Shown one piece after another: positions 24,485 to 33,592 of a DNA stretch of 64,000 bases (within the stretch, counting starts at the first letter, position 1; each line of letters opens with the position of its first letter). Location of the stretch: NCBI GenBank assembly GCA_947476925.1, contig CANJSF010000006.1:62001-126000 (forward strand), in the 5' to 3' direction. The notes beneath the pieces are model-generated. The model ran no database searches. It saw only the letters and a program-made list of their open reading frames with translations, and was not told where the DNA came from. The stretch is from Rhodospirillaceae bacterium (lineage in GTDB: Bacteria; Pseudomonadota; Alphaproteobacteria; Rhodospirillales; Rhodospirillaceae). The translations under genes were made by a program, and so were the position numbers.

Positions 24485-25546
24485 ATGTCCCAGCCCATTT
24501 CGCGCGACCCCGTTGCCTTTGCCGCTTTAGCTGGCCTAGCCGCATTGACGCTGTATTTGATGGTTGTCGGGCAAGGTATTTTCCTGCCACTCGTGTTGGC
24601 CATCTTTATCTCGTACCTCATTCTGGCTTTAGGCCATGCGTTCCAGCGTATCAAGTTGGGTGGGTGGAGCCCCAAGCCAGCGTTGGGTTTAACACTAGCC
24701 ATAATTTCGTTCATCTTGGTTATCGGCCTGGTTGTGCAAATCATTGCAGGCAATGTACGAGACGTGGTTGAGGCCGCGCCGCAGTATCAAGAACGGCTGC
24801 AAACACTGCTGGGCCAGATTACTACCTTCATTGGGGGCATTGTTGGCCAGGACCGGCCGTTAACGCTGACGACTGTGCTGAACGAAATCGACCTGCGCGC
24901 AGTTGTGGCCAGCTTTGCCGGTGCGTTCCAGGCCATTGCCAGCAACACCTTCCAAATTTTTGCATACGTCGCCTTCCTGTTGCTGGAAAGCCGGTACTTT
25001 GAACGCAAAGTGAAGGCGATGTTCCCGAACAGCACTCAGGAAAAAAGCGTACGAGCTACTCTGAGCGACATTGGCAAACGCATCGAGACCTATGTGCTGG
25101 TGAAGACCTTCATCAGCCTTTTGGTAGGTCTGAGCAGCTTTATCGTGCTGAGTGTCGCAGGTGTCGACTTCGCCCCATTCTGGTCGCTGCTCATCTTTGT
25201 ACTGAACTTCATTCCCTATATCGGCTCGCCGTTGGGCATGATGTTTCCGACGGTTTTAGCCCTGCTACAATTTGGCTCGTTGCCCTATGTTGCTATCGTG
25301 CTGGCGTTCCTGTGGGGGTCACAAAGTGCGGTCGAAAACTTCATCGAGCCGCGCATGATGGGCAGTTCACTCAACCTCAGCCCCGTATTCATGATGCTCG
25401 CCTTGTCCGTTTGGGGCGCCATCTGGGGCATCACCGGCATGATTTTGGCTGTGCCGCTCATGGTGATGATCATGATCGCATTCGCGCAGTTCCCGACCAC
25501 GCGGCCATTAGCCGTGATGATGTCGGAAACGGGCGAGGTTAAGTAA
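24485..25546 (+). CDS. AI-2E family (PerM/YdiK-like) membrane transporter
   Basis: The 353-residue protein has about eight hydrophobic helices. Its central soluble loop (about 65-150) and the family stretches FWSLLIFVLNFIPYIGSPLGM and ENFIEPRMMGSSLNLSPV are hallmarks of the AI-2E/UPF0118 family. Named after TqsA, an autoinducer-2 exporter in E. coli, most members have unknown or ion/proton-antiport roles. It follows the outer-membrane gene by six bases and may belong to the same transcript. Its end overlaps by eight bases the stop of the convergent GPH symporter gene. Confidence 0.92.
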   Translation: MSQPISRDPVAFAALAGLAALTLYLMVVGQGIFLPLVLAIFISYLILALGHAFQRIKLGGWSPKPALGLTLAIISFILVIGLVVQIIAGNVRDVVEAAPQYQERLQTLLGQITTFIGGIVGQDRPLTLTTVLNEIDLRAVVASFAGAFQAIASNTFQIFAYVAFLLLESRYFERKVKAMFPNSTQEKSVRATLSDIGKRIETYVLVKTFISLLVGLSSFIVLSVAGVDFAPFWSLLIFVLNFIPYIGSPLGMMFPTVLALLQFGSLPYVAIVLAFLWGSQSAVENFIEPRMMGSSLNLSPVFMMLALSVWGAIWGITGMILAVPLMVMIMIAFAQFPTTRPLAVMMSETGEVK

Positions 25547-26909
25547 TCTTAGCAGCCTGCGCCTCGGGAATTTTATAGAACCGCAGCACCAGCAAACTCG
25601 ACAAGTGAAAGACAATCGGCAGCATCACGTAGCCGATGGTAATGCCTAAAAGGGCCGAGGCCGGCTGCGATTGGCTGATCCCGGTGTCGGTTTCAACGTA
25701 GCCCGAGACACTCAGCACTATACCGATAATCAGGGTGCCAACCGCAAAGGCCACCTTCTCGCTGGCCAGCCACACGCCATTGAACGCACCTTCGCGATTG
25801 AGACCCGTGCGCGTACGGTCATAGGCGACTGTATCGGTCAGCATCGACAGTGCCGTGAGAATGAACGCGCTATTAAACAGACCATTCAAAGTTGCGATGG
25901 ATAAAATCATCCACAAGGCAGGGTTTGGGATCAACCACAGGGCAAAGGCACCGCAATAAAGCAGCAGCGTGCTGACATACACGCGCATTTTGCCAAACCG
26001 AGCACAGGCAGCCACCCACATCGGCTGCGAGAAAATACCCGCAAGCGCGATGAACAGCACCATGGTGCCCAAAATCGTCAAAGGCTGTTTGAGGACATAG
26101 ACATAGAAATAAACCAAAGCGGCATAGCCGATGCCCTCGGCCAAGCGCTGCAAGAAGGCGGCACCCAACAAAATCAGAAACGGGCGGTTGTCCAAGGCCA
26201 GTTTGAACTGCGCCAACAACCCAAGCGTCGTTTCATGGCGATCCACATAGGGGGCTTTGGAGGTCGAGAACACGCTGGTCATCATGGTGACCAAACAAAT
26301 GGCTGCCATGACCCAAGCCATAAAACTATACGCCTCGGTTCCTGTACCGCCAAAGTCGCGAATGGCCGCGGCGTATCCGCCGACGATCAGGCCTGTGGCC
26401 ATGAATGCCACCCGAAACGCCATGAGGCGCGTGCGATCATGCGGATTGGCCGTCATCTCCGAGCCCATGGTGAGGTAAGGCACCGAGAACGCGGCGAAGG
26501 CGGTGAGAGCGATGGTGTAAACTGCCGAGACATAGACAGCACGTGCGCCAGGGCTGGCCATCACCGGGACATGAAACATCAGCAAGAACAATGCGATGGT
26601 CAGCAGGCCGCCAAAAAACATGAAAGGCCTCCGACGCCCCCAGCGGGTCGACACGCGATCGGAAGCAATGCCCGCTAACGGATCGGCAAACACCACCCAA
26701 ATCTTTGGAATGAAGATCGCAAACCCTGCCATCGCGGGGGGCACGCCCAAAGCTTCGGTCATGAATGGCAACAATAAAAGTGCGGGCGTGTCGCGGAAGA
26801 TTTGGCCACCGACCATGCCGACGCCATAGCCCGCACAAAGCCAGGTCGGAAGGCGGGCCGAGCCCGGTGCGCCATGAGCCATCGCCGTACTTATTTGATC
26901 TGCCACCAC
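25539..26909 (-). CDS. GPH-type (glycoside-pentoside-hexuronide) MFS symporter
   Basis: The frame starts at GTG 26909 after a GGGGGA tract; ATG 26882 is an alternative. The 456-residue product has about 12 helices. It contains FIPKIWVVFADPLAGIASDRVSTRWGRRRPFMFFGG, whose DPxxGxxxDRxxTRxGRRRP signature defines the GPH/MelB family of cation-coupled sugar symporters. A second conserved block, NGLFNSAFILTALSMLTDTVAYD, matches the same family. The substrate is unknown: many alphaproteobacterial members sit beside glycoside or sterol-type catabolic genes, and none is adjacent here. Promoter sequence lies in 26910-27062. Confidence 0.9.
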   Translation of the reverse strand: MVADQISTAMAHGAPGSARLPTWLCAGYGVGMVGGQIFRDTPALLLLPFMTEALGVPPAMAGFAIFIPKIWVVFADPLAGIASDRVSTRWGRRRPFMFFGGLLTIALFLLMFHVPVMASPGARAVYVSAVYTIALTAFAAFSVPYLTMGSEMTANPHDRTRLMAFRVAFMATGLIVGGYAAAIRDFGGTGTEAYSFMAWVMAAICLVTMMTSVFSTSKAPYVDRHETTLGLLAQFKLALDNRPFLILLGAAFLQRLAEGIGYAALVYFYVYVLKQPLTILGTMVLFIALAGIFSQPMWVAACARFGKMRVYVSTLLLYCGAFALWLIPNPALWMILSIATLNGLFNSAFILTALSMLTDTVAYDRTRTGLNREGAFNGVWLASEKVAFAVGTLIIGIVLSVSGYVETDTGISQSQPASALLGITIGYVMLPIVFHLSSLLVLRFYKIPEAQAAKIT

Positions 26910-27062
26910 GATTCCCCCGCTATAGCCTACTGCAGCAAACTTAGCCGCTCAGTGCATGATCATGCGCCGAAAACATGGACGAACGCTAGATCGGTAGCTT
27001 TATGCTTCCTCAAAGACGACTATATTATATGAGACCTGCCGCATTCATCTGGAGGCAAAGCC

Positions 27063-28199
27063 ATGCCCAGTCAAATTCAACACGATATGTTGCCCACGCG
27101 CACTCACGACGAAGCCGCGCGGCAAGACTATTACATGGATATCCGCCGCCATTTGGCGCTGAACGTTGCGGGCGGCAATCGCACTCTCTATAGCAATGTT
27201 GTCAGGCCAGCCTTTGCCAAAGCGCACGGGCGCGACCCTTTAGACCGCGGCGAAGTGCGGGGCGAGATGACCGCCCAACCCTATTATCAAATGTACAGCG
27301 CCATGCAGCGCCATACCCAGGAGATGACGTGGGACTCCGTGATCGACACAGTCGAACGTGAACTGCCCACACTTACGGCCAAGGCTAAACAAAAGACCGC
27401 GGCACCTAAAGGCACACTGACGTTGACGCCGGGCTTTCAGGCCCCGCGATACCTGACGTTCTATGACATCCACCTTCAACCGGGCGGCTACCATACGACC
27501 TTGGGCAAGGATGATGTGTCGGCAGGCGCGCTCTATGACCGCGCAACTTATATGTACACCATGGGCAATCTTGGACCGAAGACCGATTACTTTGGCCTAT
27601 CGTTGATCGCGCACCTGAAGTCGCGCTTCCCGAACATCACGCCCAAGCGCATCCTCGACATGGGTTGCACCATCGGTCACAGCACGCTGCCTTGGAAGGA
27701 AGCGTTCCCCGATGCGGAAGTTTATGGAATCGATGTGGGCGAATCGGTACTGCGATATGCCCATGCCCGGGCCGAAACCATGGGGGTGGGGGTCCACTTC
27801 AGCCAACAAAATGCCGAGCAGACGAATTTTGCCGACGGTTTTTTCGACGTCGTGGTCTCCCACATCATCATGCACGAGACCTCCACCCCGGCCGTGCCAC
27901 GCATCTTCGCCGAGAGCCGCCGCGTGCTGCGCGAAGGTGGCGTGATGATGCACATGGACAACCCGCGCTTGGCGGGAATGGCACCCTTCGATGCGTTCTT
28001 GGCGGAGTGGGAAGTCTACAACAACAACGAAAGATTTGGCGGCACGTATCGCGATATGGATATCGTGGCAGAGGGCATAAAAGCTGGGTTTTCGAAGGGT
28101 CAGCTCAGTTTAGATCACGTCTCGTTGGTGGTGCCTGCGCGCATTATGAACTACCAAACAAAGGGCATTCAGTTTCCGTGCTTGGTCGGCGAAAAATAA
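27063..28199 (+). CDS. Class I SAM-dependent methyltransferase
   Basis: GGAGG precedes ATG 27063 by a good distance. The 378-residue protein has a helical N-terminal region of about 190 residues, then a Rossmann methyltransferase domain. ILDMGCTIGHSTLPW is motif I, the SAM loop, with EVYGIDVGESVLRYA as the acidic strand 2. Motifs NAEQTNFADGFFDVVVSHIIMHE and SRRVLREGGVMMHMD follow. The layout resembles ubiquinone/sterol C-type methyltransferases (Methyltransf_11), with an unusual N-terminal extension. Substrate unknown. A terminator follows 44 bases after the stop. Confidence 0.88.
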   Translation: MPSQIQHDMLPTRTHDEAARQDYYMDIRRHLALNVAGGNRTLYSNVVRPAFAKAHGRDPLDRGEVRGEMTAQPYYQMYSAMQRHTQEMTWDSVIDTVERELPTLTAKAKQKTAAPKGTLTLTPGFQAPRYLTFYDIHLQPGGYHTTLGKDDVSAGALYDRATYMYTMGNLGPKTDYFGLSLIAHLKSRFPNITPKRILDMGCTIGHSTLPWKEAFPDAEVYGIDVGESVLRYAHARAETMGVGVHFSQQNAEQTNFADGFFDVVVSHIIMHETSTPAVPRIFAESRRVLREGGVMMHMDNPRLAGMAPFDAFLAEWEVYNNNERFGGTYRDMDIVAEGIKAGFSKGQLSLDHVSLVVPARIMNYQTKGIQFPCLVGEK

Positions 28200-28242
28200 T
28201 TCACCGCGCGCGAAAGTGCGCGCGTATCAGCATAAAAAATTT

Positions 28243-28275
28243 ACAGCGCGGCACACATGTCGCGCTGTTTTTTTA
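28243..28275 (+). terminator. Intrinsic terminator of the methyltransferase gene
   Basis: ACAGCGCG (28243-28250) pairs with CGCGCTGT (28261-28268) and is followed by seven T. Outer bases GCATAAAAAA and TTTTTATGC extend the stem. A GC-rich hairpin (GCGCGC-GAAAGT-GCGCGC) lies just upstream. Confidence 0.85.
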
Positions 28276-28350
28276 TGCGCGTGATGATGCACGGAGACTC
28301 GTTTTTTGATTCTGAGAAAATAAAGATAAATAATAATGCAAGAAGTTTTT

Positions 28351-28380
28351 TTGCAGCGATTGCAAAAAGACTTGTACAAT
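28351..28380 (+). promoter_or_regulatory. Sigma-70-type promoter of the Lys-rich peptide unit
   Basis: TTGCAG at 28351-28356 and TACAAT at 28375-28380 are 18 bases apart, in a markedly AT-rich stretch (28300-28390) within otherwise GC-rich DNA. Start near 28387 would give a leader of about 100 bases. Confidence 0.6.
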
Positions 28381-28489
28381 TCTTTTAACTGAGATTAAGT
28401 CGACTTGTTCGTGCAGTTCTTGTGCGGACGCCGGCCTCTCACATGGTGTGAGTTGTTCGGTTCCTTGCTTCAAGCAATAGGGGATTACC

Positions 28490-28537
28490 ATGGCAGCCAA
28501 AAAGAAAGCCAAGAAAAAAGCAAAGAAGAAGGCCTAA
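28490..28537 (+). CDS. 15-residue lysine/alanine-repeat peptide
   Basis: ATG 28490 follows AGGGG by seven bases. The peptide reads MAAKKKAKKKAKKKA and stops at TAA 28537. It has nine Lys in three KKK blocks and no other charged residue. Such repeats resemble histone H1-like tails and would bind nucleic acids or membranes. It is far below normal gene-caller length, but it has its own promoter, structured leader, strong ribosome site and downstream terminator. It lies between the methyltransferase and CRTAC1 genes, unrelated to either. Function unknown; I consider translation likely but unproven. Confidence 0.5.
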   Translation: MAAKKKAKKKAKKKA

Positions 28538-28696
28538 CCTTCTTTTGAGTTTAATCCACAGGGATTAGCACAACAGAAACGATTCAGTGGCGCGCGCGGG
28601 CGAAAGGGCTTCGCTCTTCAAGGGATAGACCGGGTCTTCGGGCCATCAACGGTCTCCTGGGAAAGTCTGCACCACCCTGAAACGGTTGTGATTTGG

Positions 28697-28729
28697 AAAA
28701 CCCGTCGAGCTTAGGCTCGGCGGGTTTTT
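28697..28729 (+). terminator. Intrinsic terminator of the Lys-rich peptide unit
   Basis: AAAACCCGTCGAGC pairs with GCTCGGCGGGTTTT around TTAG, with one G-T wobble, and the T-run continues. Strong hairpin, 66 bases before the next start codon. Confidence 0.85.
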
Positions 28730-28794
28730 CGTTGTGGCCCCTTCTGCTTTGGCTGCCAAGTCATTACCCTTCACCCCAACCAAGGGAGGGTGCG

Positions 28795-30483
28795 ATGCGG
28801 CAAACTTTCAAACTCGCTTTGTCTTTATGCGTTGCGTCGTTAGCGGCCCTGCCCGCTCAGGCTAAGACGCCCATTCAATTCACCGAAATCGGCAAAAAGG
28901 CAGGCACCAACGACCCCGCCCTGAATGGCACCGGGCCAATGTTTGCCGACTACGACCAAGACGGCGACATGGACATCTTTGTCTCCACCGAGGCCATAGG
29001 CCCCGGCATCGCCCTGCGTCTTTGGGAAAATGATGGAAAGGCTAAGTTTACTGACGTCGCCAAAGCGCGCGGCATAGATCTGCCGGGTACGTTGGGGCGC
29101 GGCGCAGCTTGGGGCGATTACGATAACGATGGCGATTTAGACCTGGTCATTGCCACCATGCCGCCGAACGCCAGCGGCCCCCCGGGCCAAAAGCCTAAGC
29201 ATGTGCCCACGACGCTGATGAAAAACCTGTTGAAGGAAACCGGCCGGCCCAATTTCGAGAACGTGACCGTCGCCGCCAAGCTGATGCGCAAAGATAATGC
29301 CGAGGACGCCAAAATTGGCGGCATTGGCAATACCGGCGGCGGCATCGGCTTCATCGACTACGACAACGACGGTTGGCTGGATATCTTCCACCGCAATGCC
29401 GATGGCGAGATTGATAACGCCCTGTTCCATTCCAACCGGGATGGCACGTTTACGGACGTCACCGCAGAGTCGGGCATCGCCATTCAATCCATTGTCAAAG
29501 AAACCAACAGCCAAGGTGCGCCCAGTTGGGCCGATTTCGATAACGACGGAGATATGGACCCGCTGGTCACTAACGAAGGTGACTTCAGCGTGCTGTTTGT
29601 GAACGAGGGCAACGGCAAGTTCACCAATGTGATGAGTAACCGCAAGCCGCCCTCGGGCCTGGCATTCCGGTTGGCCGGCAATACGCAGGGCTCTTGTTTG
29701 GGGGATGTCGATAACGATGGTGACATCGACGTTTACCTGCCGCTGGCCGACCAAGCCAATCGCTTGATCCGCAACGACATTGATAAAGGCCAAGGGCTAA
29801 CATTCACCGACATCACCAAAGAATCGGGCGCCGGCGACCGACGCGGCGCGCGCAGCTGCGTGATGGCAGACTTCGACAATGACGGCTTATTGGATATCTA
29901 CGTCAATAATGGCGGCCCCCAGAACGTGCTAATCAACGACGTGATTGATGGCTTCCCGCCCTTCGTGCGGTTCTTCATAGCCTGGGAGCCCGATTTCAAT
30001 GTTCTGCTGCATAACCTGGGCGGTGGTAAATTTGAGGACGTGACCAAAGGATCGGGGGCCGACGGCTTTGGCATTGGGTCGGGTGTAGGGGCAGGCGATG
30101 TGAACGGCGACGGCTTTCTGGACATATTCGCCACCAATCGCACCTATTACAACGCGTTCAAACGCGTGAATATTGCCCAGGAAAGCTGGCTATTCCTAAA
30201 CAAAGGCAACAAGAACAACTGGATCAAGGTGGCGTTGACGGGCACCAAAAGCAATAAGTCGGGCATCGGCGCGCGGGTAACGGTGGTGAGCGGCGACTTA
30301 AGCCAAATTCGCGAGCGCGTGCCCGCCCACGGCTACAACTCGGGCAATGAACCGCTGGAAACATTTGGCTTAGGCGCGCGGAAAACGGTGGACTACATCG
30401 AAGTGCGCTGGCCCTCGGGCATCGTACAGCGGGTAGAAAAGCCGGGGGTAAAGCAGATCGTTGAAATTACTGAGGCGCAATGA
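28795..30483 (+). CDS. Exported CRTAC1-type protein with VCBS/FG-GAP repeats and ASPIC/UnbV C-terminus
   Basis: GGGAGGG precedes ATG 28795, giving 562 residues; the frame extends upstream through the terminator, which rules out the longer start. A signal peptide (FKLALSLCVASLAALPAQA) leads into at least seven repeats with Ca-binding Asp ladders: DYDQDGDMDIF, DYDNDGDLDLV, DYDNDGWLDIF, DFDNDGDMDPL, DVDNDGDIDVY, DFDNDGLLDIY and DVNGDGFLDIF. These build a beta-propeller. The last about 110 residues (SGIGARVTVV, EPLETFGLG, VDYIEVRWPSGIVQ) form the ASPIC/UnbV domain. The family is secreted or surface-located; its activity is unknown, with carbohydrate or cell-contact roles proposed. Confidence 0.9.
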   Translation: MRQTFKLALSLCVASLAALPAQAKTPIQFTEIGKKAGTNDPALNGTGPMFADYDQDGDMDIFVSTEAIGPGIALRLWENDGKAKFTDVAKARGIDLPGTLGRGAAWGDYDNDGDLDLVIATMPPNASGPPGQKPKHVPTTLMKNLLKETGRPNFENVTVAAKLMRKDNAEDAKIGGIGNTGGGIGFIDYDNDGWLDIFHRNADGEIDNALFHSNRDGTFTDVTAESGIAIQSIVKETNSQGAPSWADFDNDGDMDPLVTNEGDFSVLFVNEGNGKFTNVMSNRKPPSGLAFRLAGNTQGSCLGDVDNDGDIDVYLPLADQANRLIRNDIDKGQGLTFTDITKESGAGDRRGARSCVMADFDNDGLLDIYVNNGGPQNVLINDVIDGFPPFVRFFIAWEPDFNVLLHNLGGGKFEDVTKGSGADGFGIGSGVGAGDVNGDGFLDIFATNRTYYNAFKRVNIAQESWLFLNKGNKNNWIKVALTGTKSNKSGIGARVTVVSGDLSQIRERVPAHGYNSGNEPLETFGLGARKTVDYIEVRWPSGIVQRVEKPGVKQIVEITEAQ

Positions 30484-30516
30484 TCTGGCGCCGGCTTTCA
30501 TCACCAGCGCCAGATC
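30482..30516. terminator. Perfect 10-bp stem between convergent genes
   Basis: GATCTGGCGC (30482-30491), starting in the CRTAC1 stop codon, pairs exactly with GCGCCAGATC (30507-30516). It lies eight bases before the convergent katG stop. No T-run is present, so it may act as a bidirectional roadblock or mRNA 3' stabiliser. Confidence 0.5.
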
Positions 30517-30524
30517 ACGCTACG

Positions 30525-32870
<2,346 letters not shown>

Positions 32871-32898
32871 TTATAAACGCCGATATGTGAGGGCGTTT

Positions 32899-32913
32899 TT
32901 AGAATTATTCTAA
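32899..32913. promoter_or_regulatory. Irr/ICE-like palindrome proximal to katG
   Basis: TTAGAA-TTA-TTCTAA is a perfect 6-3-6 inverted repeat flanked by T and A runs. It matches the iron control element (TTTAGAA-N3-TTCTAAA type) bound by the heme-sensing Fur-family regulator Irr in alphaproteobacteria. Its centre is about 78 bases upstream of the katG start. Irr itself is not in the window. Confidence 0.6.
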
Positions 32914-32933
32914 TTAAAAGTCTAGAGCCGATA

Positions 32934-32948
32934 TTGGAATTATTCTAA
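32934..32948. promoter_or_regulatory. Second Irr/ICE-like palindrome upstream of katG
   Basis: TTGGAA-TTA-TTCTAA repeats the first site with one mismatch (A to G), and shares the flank AATT after it. Centre-to-centre distance is 35 bases. Two copies of a 17-base near-identical block in one promoter region make chance unlikely. Confidence 0.55.
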
Positions 32949-33175
32949 TTTAAATTTTGAAGTAAATTCGTCGGAACCTGATTGGCCGGTCCACCATGAT
33001 GCACCGCAGCATTTTGAACTTCGGACGGCAATGAAGGGGCCAATTCGACGGGTCCGATCACTGCGTTATCCTCAGGAACTTGGCGTTTAGTAAGTTCGCG
33101 TTTGCGACGCCTGATGCGTGCCCGGTTGGCCAATCCTTTTTTCGGCGCGGTGACCTAACCAGCTGGATTGCGTGG

Positions 33176-33589
33176 TCAGTCGTGTTTGGCAGGCTCGGGC
33201 GCGGCGGCGTTTGCTTGGGTCCACAATTCCTGGACACGCTGGCACAACTGCTCAACCCGAAACGGTTTTCCGATCACACCAACGGCGCCCAAGGCAATGT
33301 AGCGGGCATGGTCGGCGGGTAAAAGTTTGGCCGTCATGAAAATAATTGGGATGTGTGCTGTTGCTGGATTGGCTTTCAATGCCTTAAGCGTGGCCGTGCC
33401 GTCCATGATCGGCATCATGACATCAAGCAATATAATATCAGGTTTAAACGCATCGACTTTCTCGAGCGCCTGGGAACCGGACTCGCAACTTTCGACGGTA
33501 AATCCGCCAAAGCTTTGCAACGCCATTGCAACAACATCACGAAGATCGAGTTCGTCCTCGACATGCATGATACGTTGAAGTTGCCTCAT
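33176..33589 (-). CDS. Single-domain response regulator (CheY-like)
   Basis: The stop of the kinase gene is followed by GTG 33592 and ATG 33589; the ATG is better spaced from AAGGA, giving 137 residues. The receiver domain is complete: acidic pair in MHVEDELD, phospho-acceptor Asp in IILLDVMMP, FMTAK (Thr and Lys), and IGKPF. There is no output domain; a short Ala/Pro tail ends the protein. It must act through protein contact, as in a phosphorelay or chemotaxis-type switch. It is co-transcribed with, and surely paired to, the transporter-kinase at 33593. Confidence 0.93.
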   Translation of the reverse strand: MRQLQRIMHVEDELDLRDVVAMALQSFGGFTVESCESGSQALEKVDAFKPDIILLDVMMPIMDGTATLKALKANPATAHIPIIFMTAKLLPADHARYIALGAVGVIGKPFRVEQLCQRVQELWTQANAAAPEPAKHD

Positions 33590-33592
33590 CAC

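Larger units (their letters stand above)
28387..28729 (+). ncRNA. Candidate short structured transcript carrying the Lys-rich peptide
   Basis: The region is bounded by the 28351 promoter and the 28697 terminator. The 5' leader holds perfect hairpins CTCACA-TGG-TGTGAG (28438-28452) and TTGCTT-C-AAGCAA (around 28465-28477) just before the ribosome site. The 3' part (28538-28696) codes for nothing I can see and contains short GC hairpins such as GGGTCTTCGGG. It matches no RNA family I know; 4.5S, 6S, tmRNA and tRNA features are absent. Whether it is an mRNA with a long 3' UTR or a dual-function RNA is open. Confidence 0.35.

Noticed and set aside
28561-28696. Possible tRNA, 6S, SRP RNA or tmRNA piece
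   Set aside because: No T-arm GTTCRA, no SRP tetraloop stem, no resume-tag pattern and no overall fold of these RNAs was found.
32945-33133. Minus-strand 62-codon frame upstream of katG
   Set aside because: It starts only at a TTG with poor spacing from AAAAAAGGA, and its end lies in the second ICE-like palindrome. A regulatory reading of the region explains it better.
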